A stretch of DNA of 64,000 bases from Burkholderia sp. SRS-W-2-2016 (GTDB lineage Bacteria > Pseudomonadota > Gammaproteobacteria > Burkholderiales > Burkholderiaceae): contig NZ_MSDV01000071.1 of assembly GCF_001931485.1 (NCBI RefSeq), positions 1 to 64,000 on the forward strand. Direction: 5' to 3'. A model generated the notes under the pieces. That model was not told where the DNA came from. It saw nothing but the letters and a program-made list of their open reading frames with translations, and did no database searches. Positions 23,245-32,774 of this stretch are shown piece after piece; within the stretch, counting starts at the first letter, position 1; the number at the start of each line of letters is the position of its first letter. Position numbers and translations under genes: made by a program.

Positions 23245-23805
23245 AAGGATATCGGGCTCGCGTACAATCCGCCGCCGCACGCGCGGCTAGAGTATCGCGC
23301 GAGCTCACCGCAGCCGGTCGTGCTGTTACTGCGCAGCGACCATCCGCTCGCGAAAAAGAAGCGACCCGCCACGCTCGACGATCTGCGTGCCTATCCGCTT
23401 GCGCTAATGCCTCCCACCTTCGGGATCGGTCACGTCGTCAAGATGACGGAACTGGCGGAAAACATCGCGATTCGCGCGACGTTGACGACCAACTCGCTCG
23501 GCGCGCTGAAGCGCTTCGTGACGGTCGAGAACTTCATGACGCTAATCGGCGAATTCGCCGCGTACCGGGAAATCGCCAGCGGTGAATTGACGACAGTGCC
23601 GATCGCGCATCCGCTTTTTGCCGGCGCGCAGGCACGCGTGCTGGTGAAGACCGACCGGCCGCTCGCGCCGGGTCCGCTGGAATTGCTGCGGTGGATTCAG
23701 GAGAGGATGCCGATGTTTGCGGCGGCTGGTGCGAAGGGGAGCGGCGCGGCTCGTGGCGGTGGGGCTGCCGTACGTAAGCGCCAGCGTCAGCGTAAAAGCG
23801 GTTGA
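23245..23805 (+). pseudogene. C-terminal remnant of a LysR family regulator
   Basis: Only the effector-binding half of a LysR protein remains: KDIGLAYNPPP, VVLLLRSDHPLAKKKR, VENFMTLIGEFAAYREI, ending in a basic tail. The DNA-binding N-terminal half is missing; the toxin region on the opposite strand replaces it at about 23240. This marks the right side of the island's disruption, in high-GC chromosomal sequence. Confidence 0.8.
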
Positions 23806-24077
23806 TTCGGTGCAAATCTTTTGTTCTCGCTACCGTCGGACACACGCAGACCGATAAAGCGAGCGCGACTGTCTTCATGCTAGCCGTCACAGCACTTATT
23901 GGCACAATCCGGTAAGAACGCTATTTCGACACGCTTTGTGTTTTCATAACCAGGTGGATAGATGCTTGTTTCCGTCAAAACTTCTCCTCGAAGAAAGCCG
24001 AACTGCCTTAATCCCCGCGGCTAGACGCTTCTTTGCCAGCACTTTTCGAGAATCCATGAACATTCGTTTTTGAAAAT

Positions 24078-24308
24078 TCATTCATTGCCTGCATTCCAGT
24101 CAGTGAAAATTCTGATCGATTGAGGTCCGGTTGTTCTCATTCGGACGGTTTCCCCGGCGGCGTCCGTTGTGCCTGCAATAACCTCACCGATCGCCGTGAC
24201 GATGCGGTATCGAACGCCCGGCAGCGGGTGGCCTTCGTGATCCTTTATCCAGAAATCAACGCGGGAAGAGATAGCCCGTTGGCCAGCCACGCGACTCGCC
24301 CCACCCAC
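24078..24308 (-). pseudogene. Remnant carrying the shared effector module
   Basis: The minus strand encodes DHEGHPLPGVRYR, then GTTDAAGETVRM and SIRIFTDW, the same small beta module found at the ends of the PAAR protein and the OmpA-like protein. No PAAR, toxin or start is left upstream. Probably the tail of a lost type VI spike or effector gene. The surrounding 23.8-24.4 kb is otherwise empty. Confidence 0.5.
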
Positions 24309-24444
24309 GCGCGCGACAAATTGTGTCGCAATGTATCAACACGCCCCCGATACACAGAACCTTGCACACGCGCCCGTTTGCCGACATAAACCAGATACGC
24401 GCGAGCGTTCCAATACGGTCATACCAGCCAACGGAGCGCTCACC

Positions 24445-25170
24445 ATGCACAGTACTCTCGAAACGCCACTCGCCCTGCTCGCCGGGCTGCTGACGATTGC
24501 TTCGCCCTGCGTGCTGCCGGTCATGCCGATCCTGCTCGGCACGTCCGTCGAACAGCCGAGCCGCACGCGGCCGCTGTTCATCGTCGCCGGCTTCATTCTG
24601 ACTTTTGCGTCATTCGCGCTGCTGCTTGGCGCAGTGTCGAGCACCGTGCACGTCGCGCAGCAGGTGCTGCGCAATACCGGCATCGCGTTACTCGCGCTGT
24701 CCGGCCTGATGCGCGTATGGCCGCGTCCTTATGACTGGCTCGTCGCGCGGTTGCAGGCGCCGCTCGAACGGATCGGCGCGGCGATCTTGCCGGGCTCGTC
24801 CGGCGGCCAACCCGGCAGCGGCAACGCCGGCGGCTTCGTGCTCGGTATGTCGCTTGGCGCGGTGTGGACGCCGTGCGCCGGACCGGTGCTCGCATCGATC
24901 CTCGTGCTGGTGGTGAAAGCCCAGGACCTCGGCTGGTCGGCGCTGCTGCTCACGCTGTATGCGATCGGCGCGGCGATTCCGATGCTCGCGATCATCTACG
25001 GAGGCCATTACGTGACCCGCCACGTGCGCGTCGTATCGCGCCACGCGGAACGTCTGCAACAGGTATTCGGTGTACTGGTGATGCTGACCGCACTCGCCAT
25101 CTATCTGCAATACGACGTGCTGCTGTACGCCCGGCTCGCCGCTTTCTTCCCTTCACTGAAAGGACTTTGA
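24445..25170 (+). CDS. CcdA/DsbD-type transmembrane thiol reductase
   Basis: 241 aa, six membrane helices. The two redox cysteines lie in IASPCVLPVMP (helix 1) and VWTPCAGPVLAS (helix 4), the CcdA/DsbD transmembrane signature. It moves reducing equivalents from cytosolic thioredoxin across the inner membrane to a periplasmic thioredoxin-like partner, here the next gene, which it nearly overlaps. ACGGAG precedes the ATG. Used for cytochrome c maturation or reduction of periplasmic thiols. Confidence 0.88.
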   Translation: MHSTLETPLALLAGLLTIASPCVLPVMPILLGTSVEQPSRTRPLFIVAGFILTFASFALLLGAVSSTVHVAQQVLRNTGIALLALSGLMRVWPRPYDWLVARLQAPLERIGAAILPGSSGGQPGSGNAGGFVLGMSLGAVWTPCAGPVLASILVLVVKAQDLGWSALLLTLYAIGAAIPMLAIIYGGHYVTRHVRVVSRHAERLQQVFGVLVMLTALAIYLQYDVLLYARLAAFFPSLKGL

Positions 25171-25171
25171 T

Positions 25172-25711
25172 ATGACTACCCGACTCAAAACATTCGTGCT
25201 GTCCACGGCTTTCGCCGCCTGCGCCGTGATGGCGACGAGCACCGCCGCGCTCGCAGCGCCCCTGGCCGCCGCGTCGACGGCACCGGAATTCACCGGTATT
25301 TCGCAATGGCTCAATAGCGAACCGCTGAAGTTGCAGCAATTGCGCGGCAAAGTCGTACTGGTGGATTTCTGGACTTATAGCTGCATCAATTGCGCGAACA
25401 CGCTGCCGTATGTGAAAAGCTGGAACCAGAAGTACAAGGATCAGGGGCTGACGGTGATCGGCGTGCATACCCCCGAATACCCGTTCGAGCGCGACACCGG
25501 CAACGTCAAGACCGCGATCAAACGGCTCGGCATCACCTACCCGGTCGCACAGGACAATCAGTACGCGACGTGGAATGCCTATAACAACCAGTATTGGCCC
25601 GCGTTTTACCTGATCGACAAGAAAGGGCAGATCGTTTATTCGCACTTCGGCGAAGGCGATTACGCACAAACCGAAGCGAAGATTCAGGCACTGCTTGCGC
25701 AAAAAGATTGA
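25172..25711 (+). CDS. Secreted TlpA-like thioredoxin
   Basis: 179 aa. A signal peptide (cleavage near ALAAPLAAA) precedes a TlpA/AhpC-like thioredoxin domain with active site SCINC in FWTYSCINCANTLPYVK, and the cis-Pro region WPAFYLIDKKG. The ATG is one base past the stop of the CcdA gene, so the pair forms a redox relay across the inner membrane. Length and the YSCINCANT motif match the DipZ/TlpA branch. Confidence 0.9.
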   Translation: MTTRLKTFVLSTAFAACAVMATSTAALAAPLAAASTAPEFTGISQWLNSEPLKLQQLRGKVVLVDFWTYSCINCANTLPYVKSWNQKYKDQGLTVIGVHTPEYPFERDTGNVKTAIKRLGITYPVAQDNQYATWNAYNNQYWPAFYLIDKKGQIVYSHFGEGDYAQTEAKIQALLAQKD

Positions 25712-25728
25712 AACAACGTACCTGTTAT

Positions 25729-25776
25729 AAAAAAACCCACCCGCGCCTGAGCAATCAGGTTCGGATGGGTTTTTTA
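25729..25776. terminator. Bidirectional rho-independent terminator
   Basis: AAAAAACCCA on one side and TGGGTTTTTT on the other flank a GC-rich hairpin. It serves the convergent ends of the thioredoxin gene (plus) and the MipA-family gene (minus). Confidence 0.85.
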
Positions 25777-25827
25777 TTCCGGAGCCGGCTTTCGCGCGGT
25801 AATGTCGCACCGCTTTACACCACCCGC

Positions 25828-26694
25828 TTAAAACAGATAATTGGCGAATAAGCCGTAAGTGATCTGACTGGTCTTTTGCGTAATCGGGCTGTCGCTCGCA
25901 TCGCCTTGCAGCCACGCGAACGACACGCTCGCGCCGACATTCCAACGCGCCGCGATCCGGTACGCGCCGTTGATCGAGAAGCGCACCTGACTCAAACCGG
26001 AGCCGGCCGAATAGGTCGGCAAACCGGAACGGGCGCTCTGTTCCGGCGTCACGCCGAAATAGGTTTCATTGTACTTGCTGCTGCCCCACGTCAAGCCCGG
26101 ACCGGCGCTCAGCGTCAGTTGCGGAATCGGCTCATAGCGGCCGAGCAGGTCGAAGGTCGCGACGGTGCCGCGATCGTTGCCGGCGATATCGGTCAGCACG
26201 CTCGCGCGCGCAGTGATGAACTGATAGGTATAAACGCCGAACAGTTCGGCATGCGCGGTCCGCTTGACGTCGCCGAGCCCGTGCAGACGCGCATCGTCCG
26301 ACTCGCTGCGCGGCTCGATGAAGTCGTAAGTGATCGCGGCGCCGACGCGCCAGTTACTGTCGCGATACAAGTAGGCGCCAAGTGCCAGCACCGAAGCGGC
26401 GTCCGGATTCGCGCCGAGAAAGAAGCGGTCGTAGTTCACGCTCACGGCCGGCACCACTTCCCATTTGGTCCCGCTTGCGCCCGGGTATTTCGGCATGTTC
26501 ACGACCCCGGCGCCCACCGCGAAGCGCCACGGGCTCGTGCTCACGCCCGTCCCTTGGGTGACCTCCGGCGCGCCGACCGAATACAGGCCTTCGGACAGGC
26601 CGAGGGTGTCGTCCGCCATCGCGGCGAGCGCGAACAGCGACAACGCGGAGCCCACCAGCACCTTGGTCATTCGGGGATTCAATACATCGATCAT
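25828..26694 (-). CDS. MipA/OmpV family outer-membrane protein
   Basis: 288 aa. A signal peptide (cleavage after LFALAAMA) is followed by a beta-barrel with the MipA/OmpV pattern: GAGVVNMPKYPGA near the start, NYDRFFLGAN, and a terminal strand ending in ANYLF with a C-terminal Phe. The ATG at 26694 has GGAGAAG upstream. It may act as an outer-membrane channel or murein-enzyme scaffold. It is monocistronic. Confidence 0.9.
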   Translation of the reverse strand: MIDVLNPRMTKVLVGSALSLFALAAMADDTLGLSEGLYSVGAPEVTQGTGVSTSPWRFAVGAGVVNMPKYPGASGTKWEVVPAVSVNYDRFFLGANPDAASVLALGAYLYRDSNWRVGAAITYDFIEPRSESDDARLHGLGDVKRTAHAELFGVYTYQFITARASVLTDIAGNDRGTVATFDLLGRYEPIPQLTLSAGPGLTWGSSKYNETYFGVTPEQSARSGLPTYSAGSGLSQVRFSINGAYRIAARWNVGASVSFAWLQGDASDSPITQKTSQITYGLFANYLF

Positions 26695-27099
26695 TCCGCT
26701 TCTCCGTGGCAAATGATTAGCCCACGCGCAATTGCGCCGGTCTAGCCGTTTATTGGGTACTGCCGATACTTTCGTATAACTGAATGCCGCGAAGATCACC
26801 GCCATTTCGCCTCGCCAACCGGATTGGCTTATTGAGCCTATTGCGAAAAAAGCTATGGCAAAAGGTGGTTTGAGCATAGCCGGTTTATTTCGGCGGTCGC
26901 AAGCAGATTTTTGTTAAATGCAAACTTAGGGCCGGCAATTGTCACAATGGTGGCGCGAATCCAACGCCGCCCTCCCCAATCGCCCGGATTTGCCATTCGC
27001 GGTCCCAAACGATAATCTTTGCGGGCTTGACTTTCATCGTCGCCGGCAATAAGCGGGCGGCGGCTTTCGACGCACAGTGATCTACGTTACGGGTGAGCT
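26695..27099. other. Divergent promoter region, no gene seen
   Basis: About 400 bp between the MipA-family and amidohydrolase genes. AT content rises near 26830-26935. No convincing small gene or clean promoter consensus was found. Confidence 0.5.
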
Positions 27100-28566
27100 A
27101 TGGCATCAGGAAAGTATCTCGGCAACAAAACCGACAGTCCGTCGCTTTCGTGTCTTTGTGACAAGTCTCAAGCGCAGTATGCCAACCGCCGTATCAGTGC
27201 TGACTTGTCGCGCCGCGGTTTCGTTGCCGGTCTCGCGGCCTCGATGCTGAGCCTCGTGCTGCCCGGAATCGGTCACGCTCAAACCACCCAACCGCCGCCG
27301 GCACCGGCCAAACCGGTACTGTTCACCAACTTCCGTCTGTTCGACGGCAAATCGTCGGCGCTGCGCGACGGCCTCTATATGGTGGTCGAAGGCAACACGA
27401 TCAGCCAGATCGGTCAGGGCCAGCCGGCCTCGAGCGAAGGCAAGACCGTGGTCGATTGCGGCGGCAAGGTGATCATGCCGGGCCTGATCGACATGCACTG
27501 GCATTCGCTGCTCGCCGCGCTGCCGATCCAGGTGATTCTCCAGGCCGACATCGCATTCGTTCACCTGGCCGCGAGTGCCGAAGCCGAACGCACGCTAATG
27601 CGCGGCTTCACGACGATACGCGACGCGGGCGGTCCGTCGTTCGCGCTGAAGCAGGCGATCGACAGCGGCATGATTTCGGGCCCGCGCATCTATCCGTCCG
27701 GCGCGATGATCACCACCACCGGCGGCCACGGCGATTTTCGTTCGCTGGCCGAACTACCTCGCACCGCCAACCAGGTCAGTCAGGCGGAACGCGACGGCGC
27801 CAATGCAATCGCCGACACCGCGGACGAAGTGCGGATGCGGGTGCGCGAGCAGTTCATCCAGGGCGCGACGCAGATCAAGATGGTCGGCTGCGGCGGCGTG
27901 TCGACTCCGCGCAGTCCGCTCGACATGCTCACGTTCACCGAAGACCAGATGCGCGCGGCAGTCGAAACCGCGGCGGACTGGGGCACGTACATTCTGGTGC
28001 ACGCGTATACACCCGAATCGATTCAACGCTCGGTCGCCGCCGGCGTGCAGTGCGTCGAGCACGGTCATTTGATGGACGATAAAACCGCCGCGCTGATGGC
28101 GAAACACGGTACGTGGTTGAGCACGCAACCGTTCGTCAGCGAAGAGGACGTCGCGCCGCTGAGCGGCCCGAGCCGCGAGAAATTCCTCGAAGTGACCGCG
28201 AGCACCGACAACACCTACAAGCTCGCGCGCAAGCACGGACTGAAGGTCGCGTTCGGCACCGACCTGATCTTTTCGCAGACCCTGGCAACGCGCCAGGGCA
28301 AGATGCTCACGCACCTGAAACGCTGGTACACCGCTGCGGAAGCACTGAATATGGCGACGGGCGCCAACGGCCAGTTGCTGGCGATGTCCGGTCATCGCAA
28401 TCCGTATCCGCGCAAACTCGGCGTGCTGGAAGAAGGCGCGTATGCGGACCTGCTGCTGATCGACGGCAATCCGCTCGAGAATCTCGATCTGATCGCAAAC
28501 CCCGAGCAGAACCTGCGCATCGTGATGAAGGACGGGAAGTTCTACAAGAACACGCTCAAAGCGTAA
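27100..28566 (+). CDS. Tat-exported metal-dependent amidohydrolase
   Basis: 488 aa. An N-terminal twin-arginine signal (DLSRRGFVAGLAASML, cleavage near GIGHAQ) leads to an amidohydrolase TIM barrel. Metal ligands are visible: DMHWHS, the carbamylatable Lys region TQIKMVGCGG, LVHAYT, EHGHL and FGTDL. The closest known groups are Xaa-Pro dipeptidase/imidazolonepropionase-like hydrolases. It acts in the periplasm on an amide or peptide. A strong hairpin follows the stop. Confidence 0.9.
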   Translation: MASGKYLGNKTDSPSLSCLCDKSQAQYANRRISADLSRRGFVAGLAASMLSLVLPGIGHAQTTQPPPAPAKPVLFTNFRLFDGKSSALRDGLYMVVEGNTISQIGQGQPASSEGKTVVDCGGKVIMPGLIDMHWHSLLAALPIQVILQADIAFVHLAASAEAERTLMRGFTTIRDAGGPSFALKQAIDSGMISGPRIYPSGAMITTTGGHGDFRSLAELPRTANQVSQAERDGANAIADTADEVRMRVREQFIQGATQIKMVGCGGVSTPRSPLDMLTFTEDQMRAAVETAADWGTYILVHAYTPESIQRSVAAGVQCVEHGHLMDDKTAALMAKHGTWLSTQPFVSEEDVAPLSGPSREKFLEVTASTDNTYKLARKHGLKVAFGTDLIFSQTLATRQGKMLTHLKRWYTAAEALNMATGANGQLLAMSGHRNPYPRKLGVLEEGAYADLLLIDGNPLENLDLIANPEQNLRIVMKDGKFYKNTLKA

Positions 28567-28574
28567 TAAACGAT

Positions 28575-28621
28575 CAGGCCGGGAGCATGCCGCGTCACGA
28601 CGTCGGCAGGCTCCCGGCCTG
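28575..28621 (+). terminator. Strong hairpin after the amidohydrolase gene
   Basis: Outer stem CAGGCCGGGAGC / GCTCCCGGCCTG (12 bp, perfect) with an inner pairing TGCCG/CGGCA. There is no T-run, but the position 9 bp after the stop fits a terminator. Confidence 0.65.
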
Positions 28622-28743
28622 AATAGTTAGCTGAACTGCGTTACTTCGAATCGCGCTACGCAAGGATCGGGCAACGCAGTACTTCACACCCGGCATCCGG
28701 GCGCGCAAGCTGCCGCGCCCGGCCCACCGACTCCGTCAGCCGG

Positions 28744-30960
28744 TTAGCTGCGACCCTGCAGACGGATATCGCGCGACGACGCTCCGACATACACCGAGCT
28801 GCCCGGCACATATTGCCAACGGCTGTGCGTCGTATCCCACACGCTTTGCATGCGCGGCGTGACGACCACGTGCACGTGACGCGACTGGCCCGGGTTCAGC
28901 GCAACCTTGTCCCAGCCCACCAGACGGCGCGGCGGTTCGCCCTGATACGGCACGCCCAGATACACCTGCGGAATTTCGGCGCCGGCCACGCGGCCATCGT
29001 TACGCACATCGAACGACACGTCGATCAGACCGCCCGGCAGGCGCTTGACCGACAGATCCGAGTAGCCGAAGTGCGTGTACGACAGGCCGTAGCCGAACTC
29101 GAACATCGGCGTGATGTTCTTCGCGTCATACCAGCGATAGCCCATGTCGAGCCCTTCCGAGTAGACCGGATCGGTCGGGAACGAGCCGTCCGTGCCCCAC
29201 GTCGGCGTGTCCTGATCGCGCGCCGGGAACGTGACCGGCAGTTTGCCGGACGGATTGACCTTGCCGAACAGCACGTTCGCAATCGCCTTGCCGCCCGCTT
29301 CGCCCGGATACCACGCTTCGACGATCGCCGACACCTTGTCCTTCCACGGCATCAGCACCGGATTGCCGCTTTCGACGACGACAACCGTGTGCGGATTGGC
29401 CGCCGCGACCGCTTCGATCAGCGCGTCCTGGTTGGTCGGGTTCGCGAGGCTCAGGCTTTGCAGATCGCCGAAGTCTTCGCCGGCCGGCTGCGCGACGACC
29501 ACCACCGCGACGTCGGAGTTAGCCGCGAGCGTCGCCGCCTGGCTGATCTCCTGCTGCGTGTATGCGCGGAACGGCGACGCCTGGTCGCTGTTGCCGGCAA
29601 ACGTGACCTTGGCCTGCGGCGCGAGCGCCTGGATCGCCGAGACGATCGGCGTATCGACCTTCAGCCACGGATTGGTCCACCAGCTGCAACCGCTCGAGTT
29701 GCCGAACGTGAGGCCGCCGCAACCGGAGAACGCACCCGTCACCGGATCGCGCGTATTGCCGGACCCGCCGCCCGTCAGCACCGCCGCGTCCGCGTGGCCG
29801 CCGATCACCGCGATGCGCGACAGCGAACCCGCCGCGAGCGGCAGCTGATTGCTGGCGTTCTTCAGGAGTACCATCGACTGCTCGGCGGCCGATTGCGTGA
29901 ACGCATTCGCAGCCGCGAAGTTGATGTTCTTGCCGCCCTTGGCCGGGTCGTCCATCACGCCGTTGCGAATCATCACGTACAGCTTGCGCTCGACCATGTC
30001 GTTCAGACGCGCGGTCGAGACCGAACCGTTCGCGATCGCCTGCTTGACCAGAGCCGGCGTCAGATAGACGGTCGAACCGACGTCTTCTTCCTCGTCGAGA
30101 CCGGCGTTGATCGCGGCCGCAGTGCTATGCGCCGCGCCCCAGTCCGACTGCACCTGGCCTTCGAAATGCCAGTCGTTCTTCAGCACGTCATTGAGGATGT
30201 GCGAGTTCTCGCATGCGTAGGCACCGTTCACGCGGTTGTAGCTACACATCACGCTGCCCGGCTGCGCGGTGCGCGCGGCGATTTCGAACGGCAGCAGATA
30301 CAGCTCGCGCATCGTGCGCTCGTCGATCTGGCTGTTGCCGCCGCTGCGCCCGTGCTCCTGCTCGTTGCCCATGTAGTGCTTGATCGTCGCGATCACCTTC
30401 TGGCTTTGCGTGCCGTCGGTGCGCTCGGCGAGCATTTCGCCCGCGAGGATCGGGTCTTCGCCGAGGTACTCGAACAGACGCCCGCCGCGCGGCTCGCGAG
30501 CGAGGTTCGTGCCGCCGCCGAGACCCATGCCGAAGCCCTGTGCGCGCAACTGGATCGCGACCTGCTTGCCGTAATTCGATGCCAGCTGACGGTCCCAGCT
30601 GGCCGCCACCGCGATCGTCGCCGGGAAGGTGGTCGACGGCTGGCTCGTGCTACCCGAGCCGGTCGACGAGTCGGCCATGTTCAGATCCGGAATGCCGAGA
30701 CGTGGCACGCCCTGGATGTAGCCCGCGCCGCCGCCCGGCACCGACGACATTGCGTACTGCGAATGAATGAACTGCAGCTTCTCGTCGAGCGTCATCTTGT
30801 CGACGAGGGTCTCCGCGCGCCGATGCGCGGCCGCCGACGCAAATGCGTTCAGCACCGTCGATAGCGGCGCGAAGTCGAGCGCCGAAGTGGGAATTTCCGC
30901 GTGCGCAGCAGCGCTCACGGCCGCCGCTATCGCGACGGCCGGCCAAAGTTTCTTTTGCAT
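28744..30960 (-). CDS. Glycoside hydrolase family 3 beta-glycosidase, secreted
   Basis: 738 aa with a signal peptide (cleavage after AAAHA). The GH3 N-domain holds GGGTNLAREPRGGR, the KH motif in ATIKHYMGNEQEHG and the nucleophile Asp in VQSDWGA. The GH3 C-domain and a fibronectin-type III-like end follow (RLVGWDKVALNPGQSRHV). It cleaves terminal beta-linked sugars in the periplasm, as in beta-glucosidases of the BglX type. GGAGAG precedes the ATG. It is monocistronic, with palindromes in its promoter region that could bind a regulator. Confidence 0.93.
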   Translation of the reverse strand: MQKKLWPAVAIAAAVSAAAHAEIPTSALDFAPLSTVLNAFASAAAHRRAETLVDKMTLDEKLQFIHSQYAMSSVPGGGAGYIQGVPRLGIPDLNMADSSTGSGSTSQPSTTFPATIAVAASWDRQLASNYGKQVAIQLRAQGFGMGLGGGTNLAREPRGGRLFEYLGEDPILAGEMLAERTDGTQSQKVIATIKHYMGNEQEHGRSGGNSQIDERTMRELYLLPFEIAARTAQPGSVMCSYNRVNGAYACENSHILNDVLKNDWHFEGQVQSDWGAAHSTAAAINAGLDEEEDVGSTVYLTPALVKQAIANGSVSTARLNDMVERKLYVMIRNGVMDDPAKGGKNINFAAANAFTQSAAEQSMVLLKNASNQLPLAAGSLSRIAVIGGHADAAVLTGGGSGNTRDPVTGAFSGCGGLTFGNSSGCSWWTNPWLKVDTPIVSAIQALAPQAKVTFAGNSDQASPFRAYTQQEISQAATLAANSDVAVVVVAQPAGEDFGDLQSLSLANPTNQDALIEAVAAANPHTVVVVESGNPVLMPWKDKVSAIVEAWYPGEAGGKAIANVLFGKVNPSGKLPVTFPARDQDTPTWGTDGSFPTDPVYSEGLDMGYRWYDAKNITPMFEFGYGLSYTHFGYSDLSVKRLPGGLIDVSFDVRNDGRVAGAEIPQVYLGVPYQGEPPRRLVGWDKVALNPGQSRHVHVVVTPRMQSVWDTTHSRWQYVPGSSVYVGASSRDIRLQGRS

Positions 30961-31545
30961 AGATGTCTCTCCGAGTTGGACTTTTCGTTGGGGCTGCGAG
31001 CGCGTCGAATGGGTGCACAGCGGACGCGAAAACAGGCCTGCGGCGATGACCGCAAACGTTTGCCTGTTGAAAGAAGAATCGACGCGGCTGGATGGGCTGT
31101 AACGACTCTCCGTGGTGAGTAATGTAAGAATGTAGTCTGACTACAGCATCGGTGTTTTTACTAATACGCGTGTTTTTATGCGTAATGGGCCGTAAGAGTT
31201 TTCTTACATAATGCAATTGAAAGAATTGAAATTTGGCCGGTAATTTTTATTCGATTTTTTATTTCACCGGATTGGAGTCGGAAAAATATGCGAATAGGGT
31301 TTTTATTCGCTTTGCGTAGGCCGCATCCGGCTCAGATTGCGCCGTGATTGAAGCGTTTCCCGCATGCCTAAGCTCGTTCTCCCCCATACACGGCCTGAAA
31401 ATACCGAGCCAAATTTATGTGCTTTAACTATCTCCAATCCCTGATATTTCCAAAGATTTATGAGGTTAGATCCTGTGATGTAGCCGGTGATTCGTACACC
31501 AAAGAATGAAAAGACAATGACGCGGATTTTCGGTCCTACCAGCAC
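30961..31545. other. AT-rich gap upstream of the GH3 gene
   Basis: About 585 bp, clearly lower in GC. It contains a perfect palindrome TGTAGTCTGACTACA (31131-31145) and an inverted repeat GTAAGA...TCTTAC near 31190-31205, both candidates for control of the GH3 gene. An 80-codon open frame at 31303-31545 (minus) has no coding support. Confidence 0.5.
31131..31145. promoter_or_regulatory. Palindrome upstream of GH3
   Basis: TGTAGT-CTG-ACTACA, a perfect inverted repeat about 170 bp before the GH3 start. The TGTAGT...ACTACA form resembles sites of RpiR/HexR-type regulators. The binder is unknown. Confidence 0.45.
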
Positions 31546-31574
31546 TTGACAACAAAAAAGTCCGCTTCTAGTTT
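31546..31574 (+). promoter_or_regulatory. Sigma-70 promoter of the XRE-cupin gene
   Basis: TTGACA, 17 bases, TAGTTT. A perfect -35 box with optimal spacing. The start point near 31582 rules out the longer TTG-initiated frame that begins at 31546. Confidence 0.6.
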
Positions 31575-31605
31575 ACTGGAAGCCACATCCCTAAAACTGG
31601 AACTC

Positions 31606-32229
31606 ATGGACATCAACGCGCTGATCGCCCGACGCGTCAAAGCATTGCGCGACGCGCAAAACTGGTCGCTCGACGCGCTAGCCGAGCGCAGCAAAGTCAG
31701 CCGCTCGAACATCTCGCTGATCGAACGCGGCCAAAGCAGCCCCACCGCGACCGTGCTCGACAAACTCGCGACCGCGCTGAACGTGCCGCTGGCATCGCTA
31801 TTCGAGCAGGACGACACGCCGCAAGCCGCAACATCGCCCGTCAGCCGCGCAGCCGACCAACCGGTCTGGACCGATCCGACATCCGGTTACGTGCGCCGGC
31901 ATCTATCGCCCACCGCGCCGTCCGCGCTCCAGCTGGTCGAGGTCGACTTCCCCGCCGGCCAGCGCGTCAGCTACGAAACCGGCGCGCGCGACGCGGACAT
32001 CCATCAGCAGGTGTGGCTGCTGGAAGGATCGATGGAAATCACCACCGGCGACACCAGTTGGCGGCTCAAAGCCGGCGACTGTCTCGCGATGCGCCTCGAT
32101 AGCCCGATCACATTCCGCAATCCCACGCGCAAACGCGCGCGGTATCTGGTGGCACTGACCACCACAGCGGTCAGCCCAGGCAACCAGAGCAACCGCGCAA
32201 ACCAGATCAACCCACGGAGCAACGGATGA
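31606..32229 (+). CDS. XRE-family regulator with cupin sensor domain
   Basis: 207 aa. The N-terminal XRE helix-turn-helix (NWSLDALAERSKVSRSNISL, residues about 18-37) is joined to a C-terminal cupin (about 110-190: DIHQQVWLLEGSMEITTGD). Such proteins sense small metabolites through the cupin. The Met at 31606 is chosen because the upstream frame overlaps the promoter. It overlaps the next gene, a GNAT acetyltransferase, by ATGA. Confidence 0.9.
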   Translation: MDINALIARRVKALRDAQNWSLDALAERSKVSRSNISLIERGQSSPTATVLDKLATALNVPLASLFEQDDTPQAATSPVSRAADQPVWTDPTSGYVRRHLSPTAPSALQLVEVDFPAGQRVSYETGARDADIHQQVWLLEGSMEITTGDTSWRLKAGDCLAMRLDSPITFRNPTRKRARYLVALTTTAVSPGNQSNRANQINPRSNG

Positions 32230-32753
32230 ACGAACCCGCAACCATCCGGCGCATCGACGCGACCGAAGCGGCCGCCAGCATCGAAGCGCTCGCCGATGTA
32301 CTGATCGACTGCGTGGAAGGCGGCGCGTCGGTCAGCTTCATGCTGCCGATCTCGCGCGACACCGCACGCGCGTTCTGGCGCAACGTCAGCGACGGCCTCG
32401 CGCGCGGCGAGCGGGCGCTGCTGATCGCGCGCGACCACAGCGGCGAAATCGTCGGCACCGTGCAGTTGATCACCGCCCAACCGGAAAACCAGCCGCATCG
32501 CGCGGACGTCGCGAAGATGCTCGTACATCGCAAAGCGCGCCGTCGCGGGATCGCGCACGCACTGATGAGCGAGGTCGAGCACGTCGCGCGCGCCGAGAGC
32601 AAATCGGTGCTGCTGCTCGACACCGTCACCGGCGCCGACGCCGAGCGGCTCTATCAGCGCGCCGGCTGGCAACGCGTCGGCGACGTGCCCAATTACGCGC
32701 TGATGCCCGACGGCGCCCTGTGCGGCACGACGTTTTACTGCAAACAGCTTTAA
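32226..32753 (+). CDS. GNAT family N-acetyltransferase
   Basis: 175 aa. The acetyl-CoA motif A is clear in VAKMLVHRKARRRGIAHALM, with motif B near LLDTVTGADAERLYQRAGW. It transfers acetyl from acetyl-CoA to an unknown amine, as in small-molecule detoxification or protein modification. Coupled to the XRE-cupin regulator by ATGA overlap, so the regulator probably controls it. Confidence 0.9.
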   Translation: MNEPATIRRIDATEAAASIEALADVLIDCVEGGASVSFMLPISRDTARAFWRNVSDGLARGERALLIARDHSGEIVGTVQLITAQPENQPHRADVAKMLVHRKARRRGIAHALMSEVEHVARAESKSVLLLDTVTGADAERLYQRAGWQRVGDVPNYALMPDGALCGTTFYCKQL

Positions 32754-32774
32754 CCGCGAATCCGCCGCTCCGCC

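Noticed and set aside
31303..31545. 80-codon open frame on minus in the GH3 gap
   Set aside because: AT-rich region with random-looking translation and no ribosome site.
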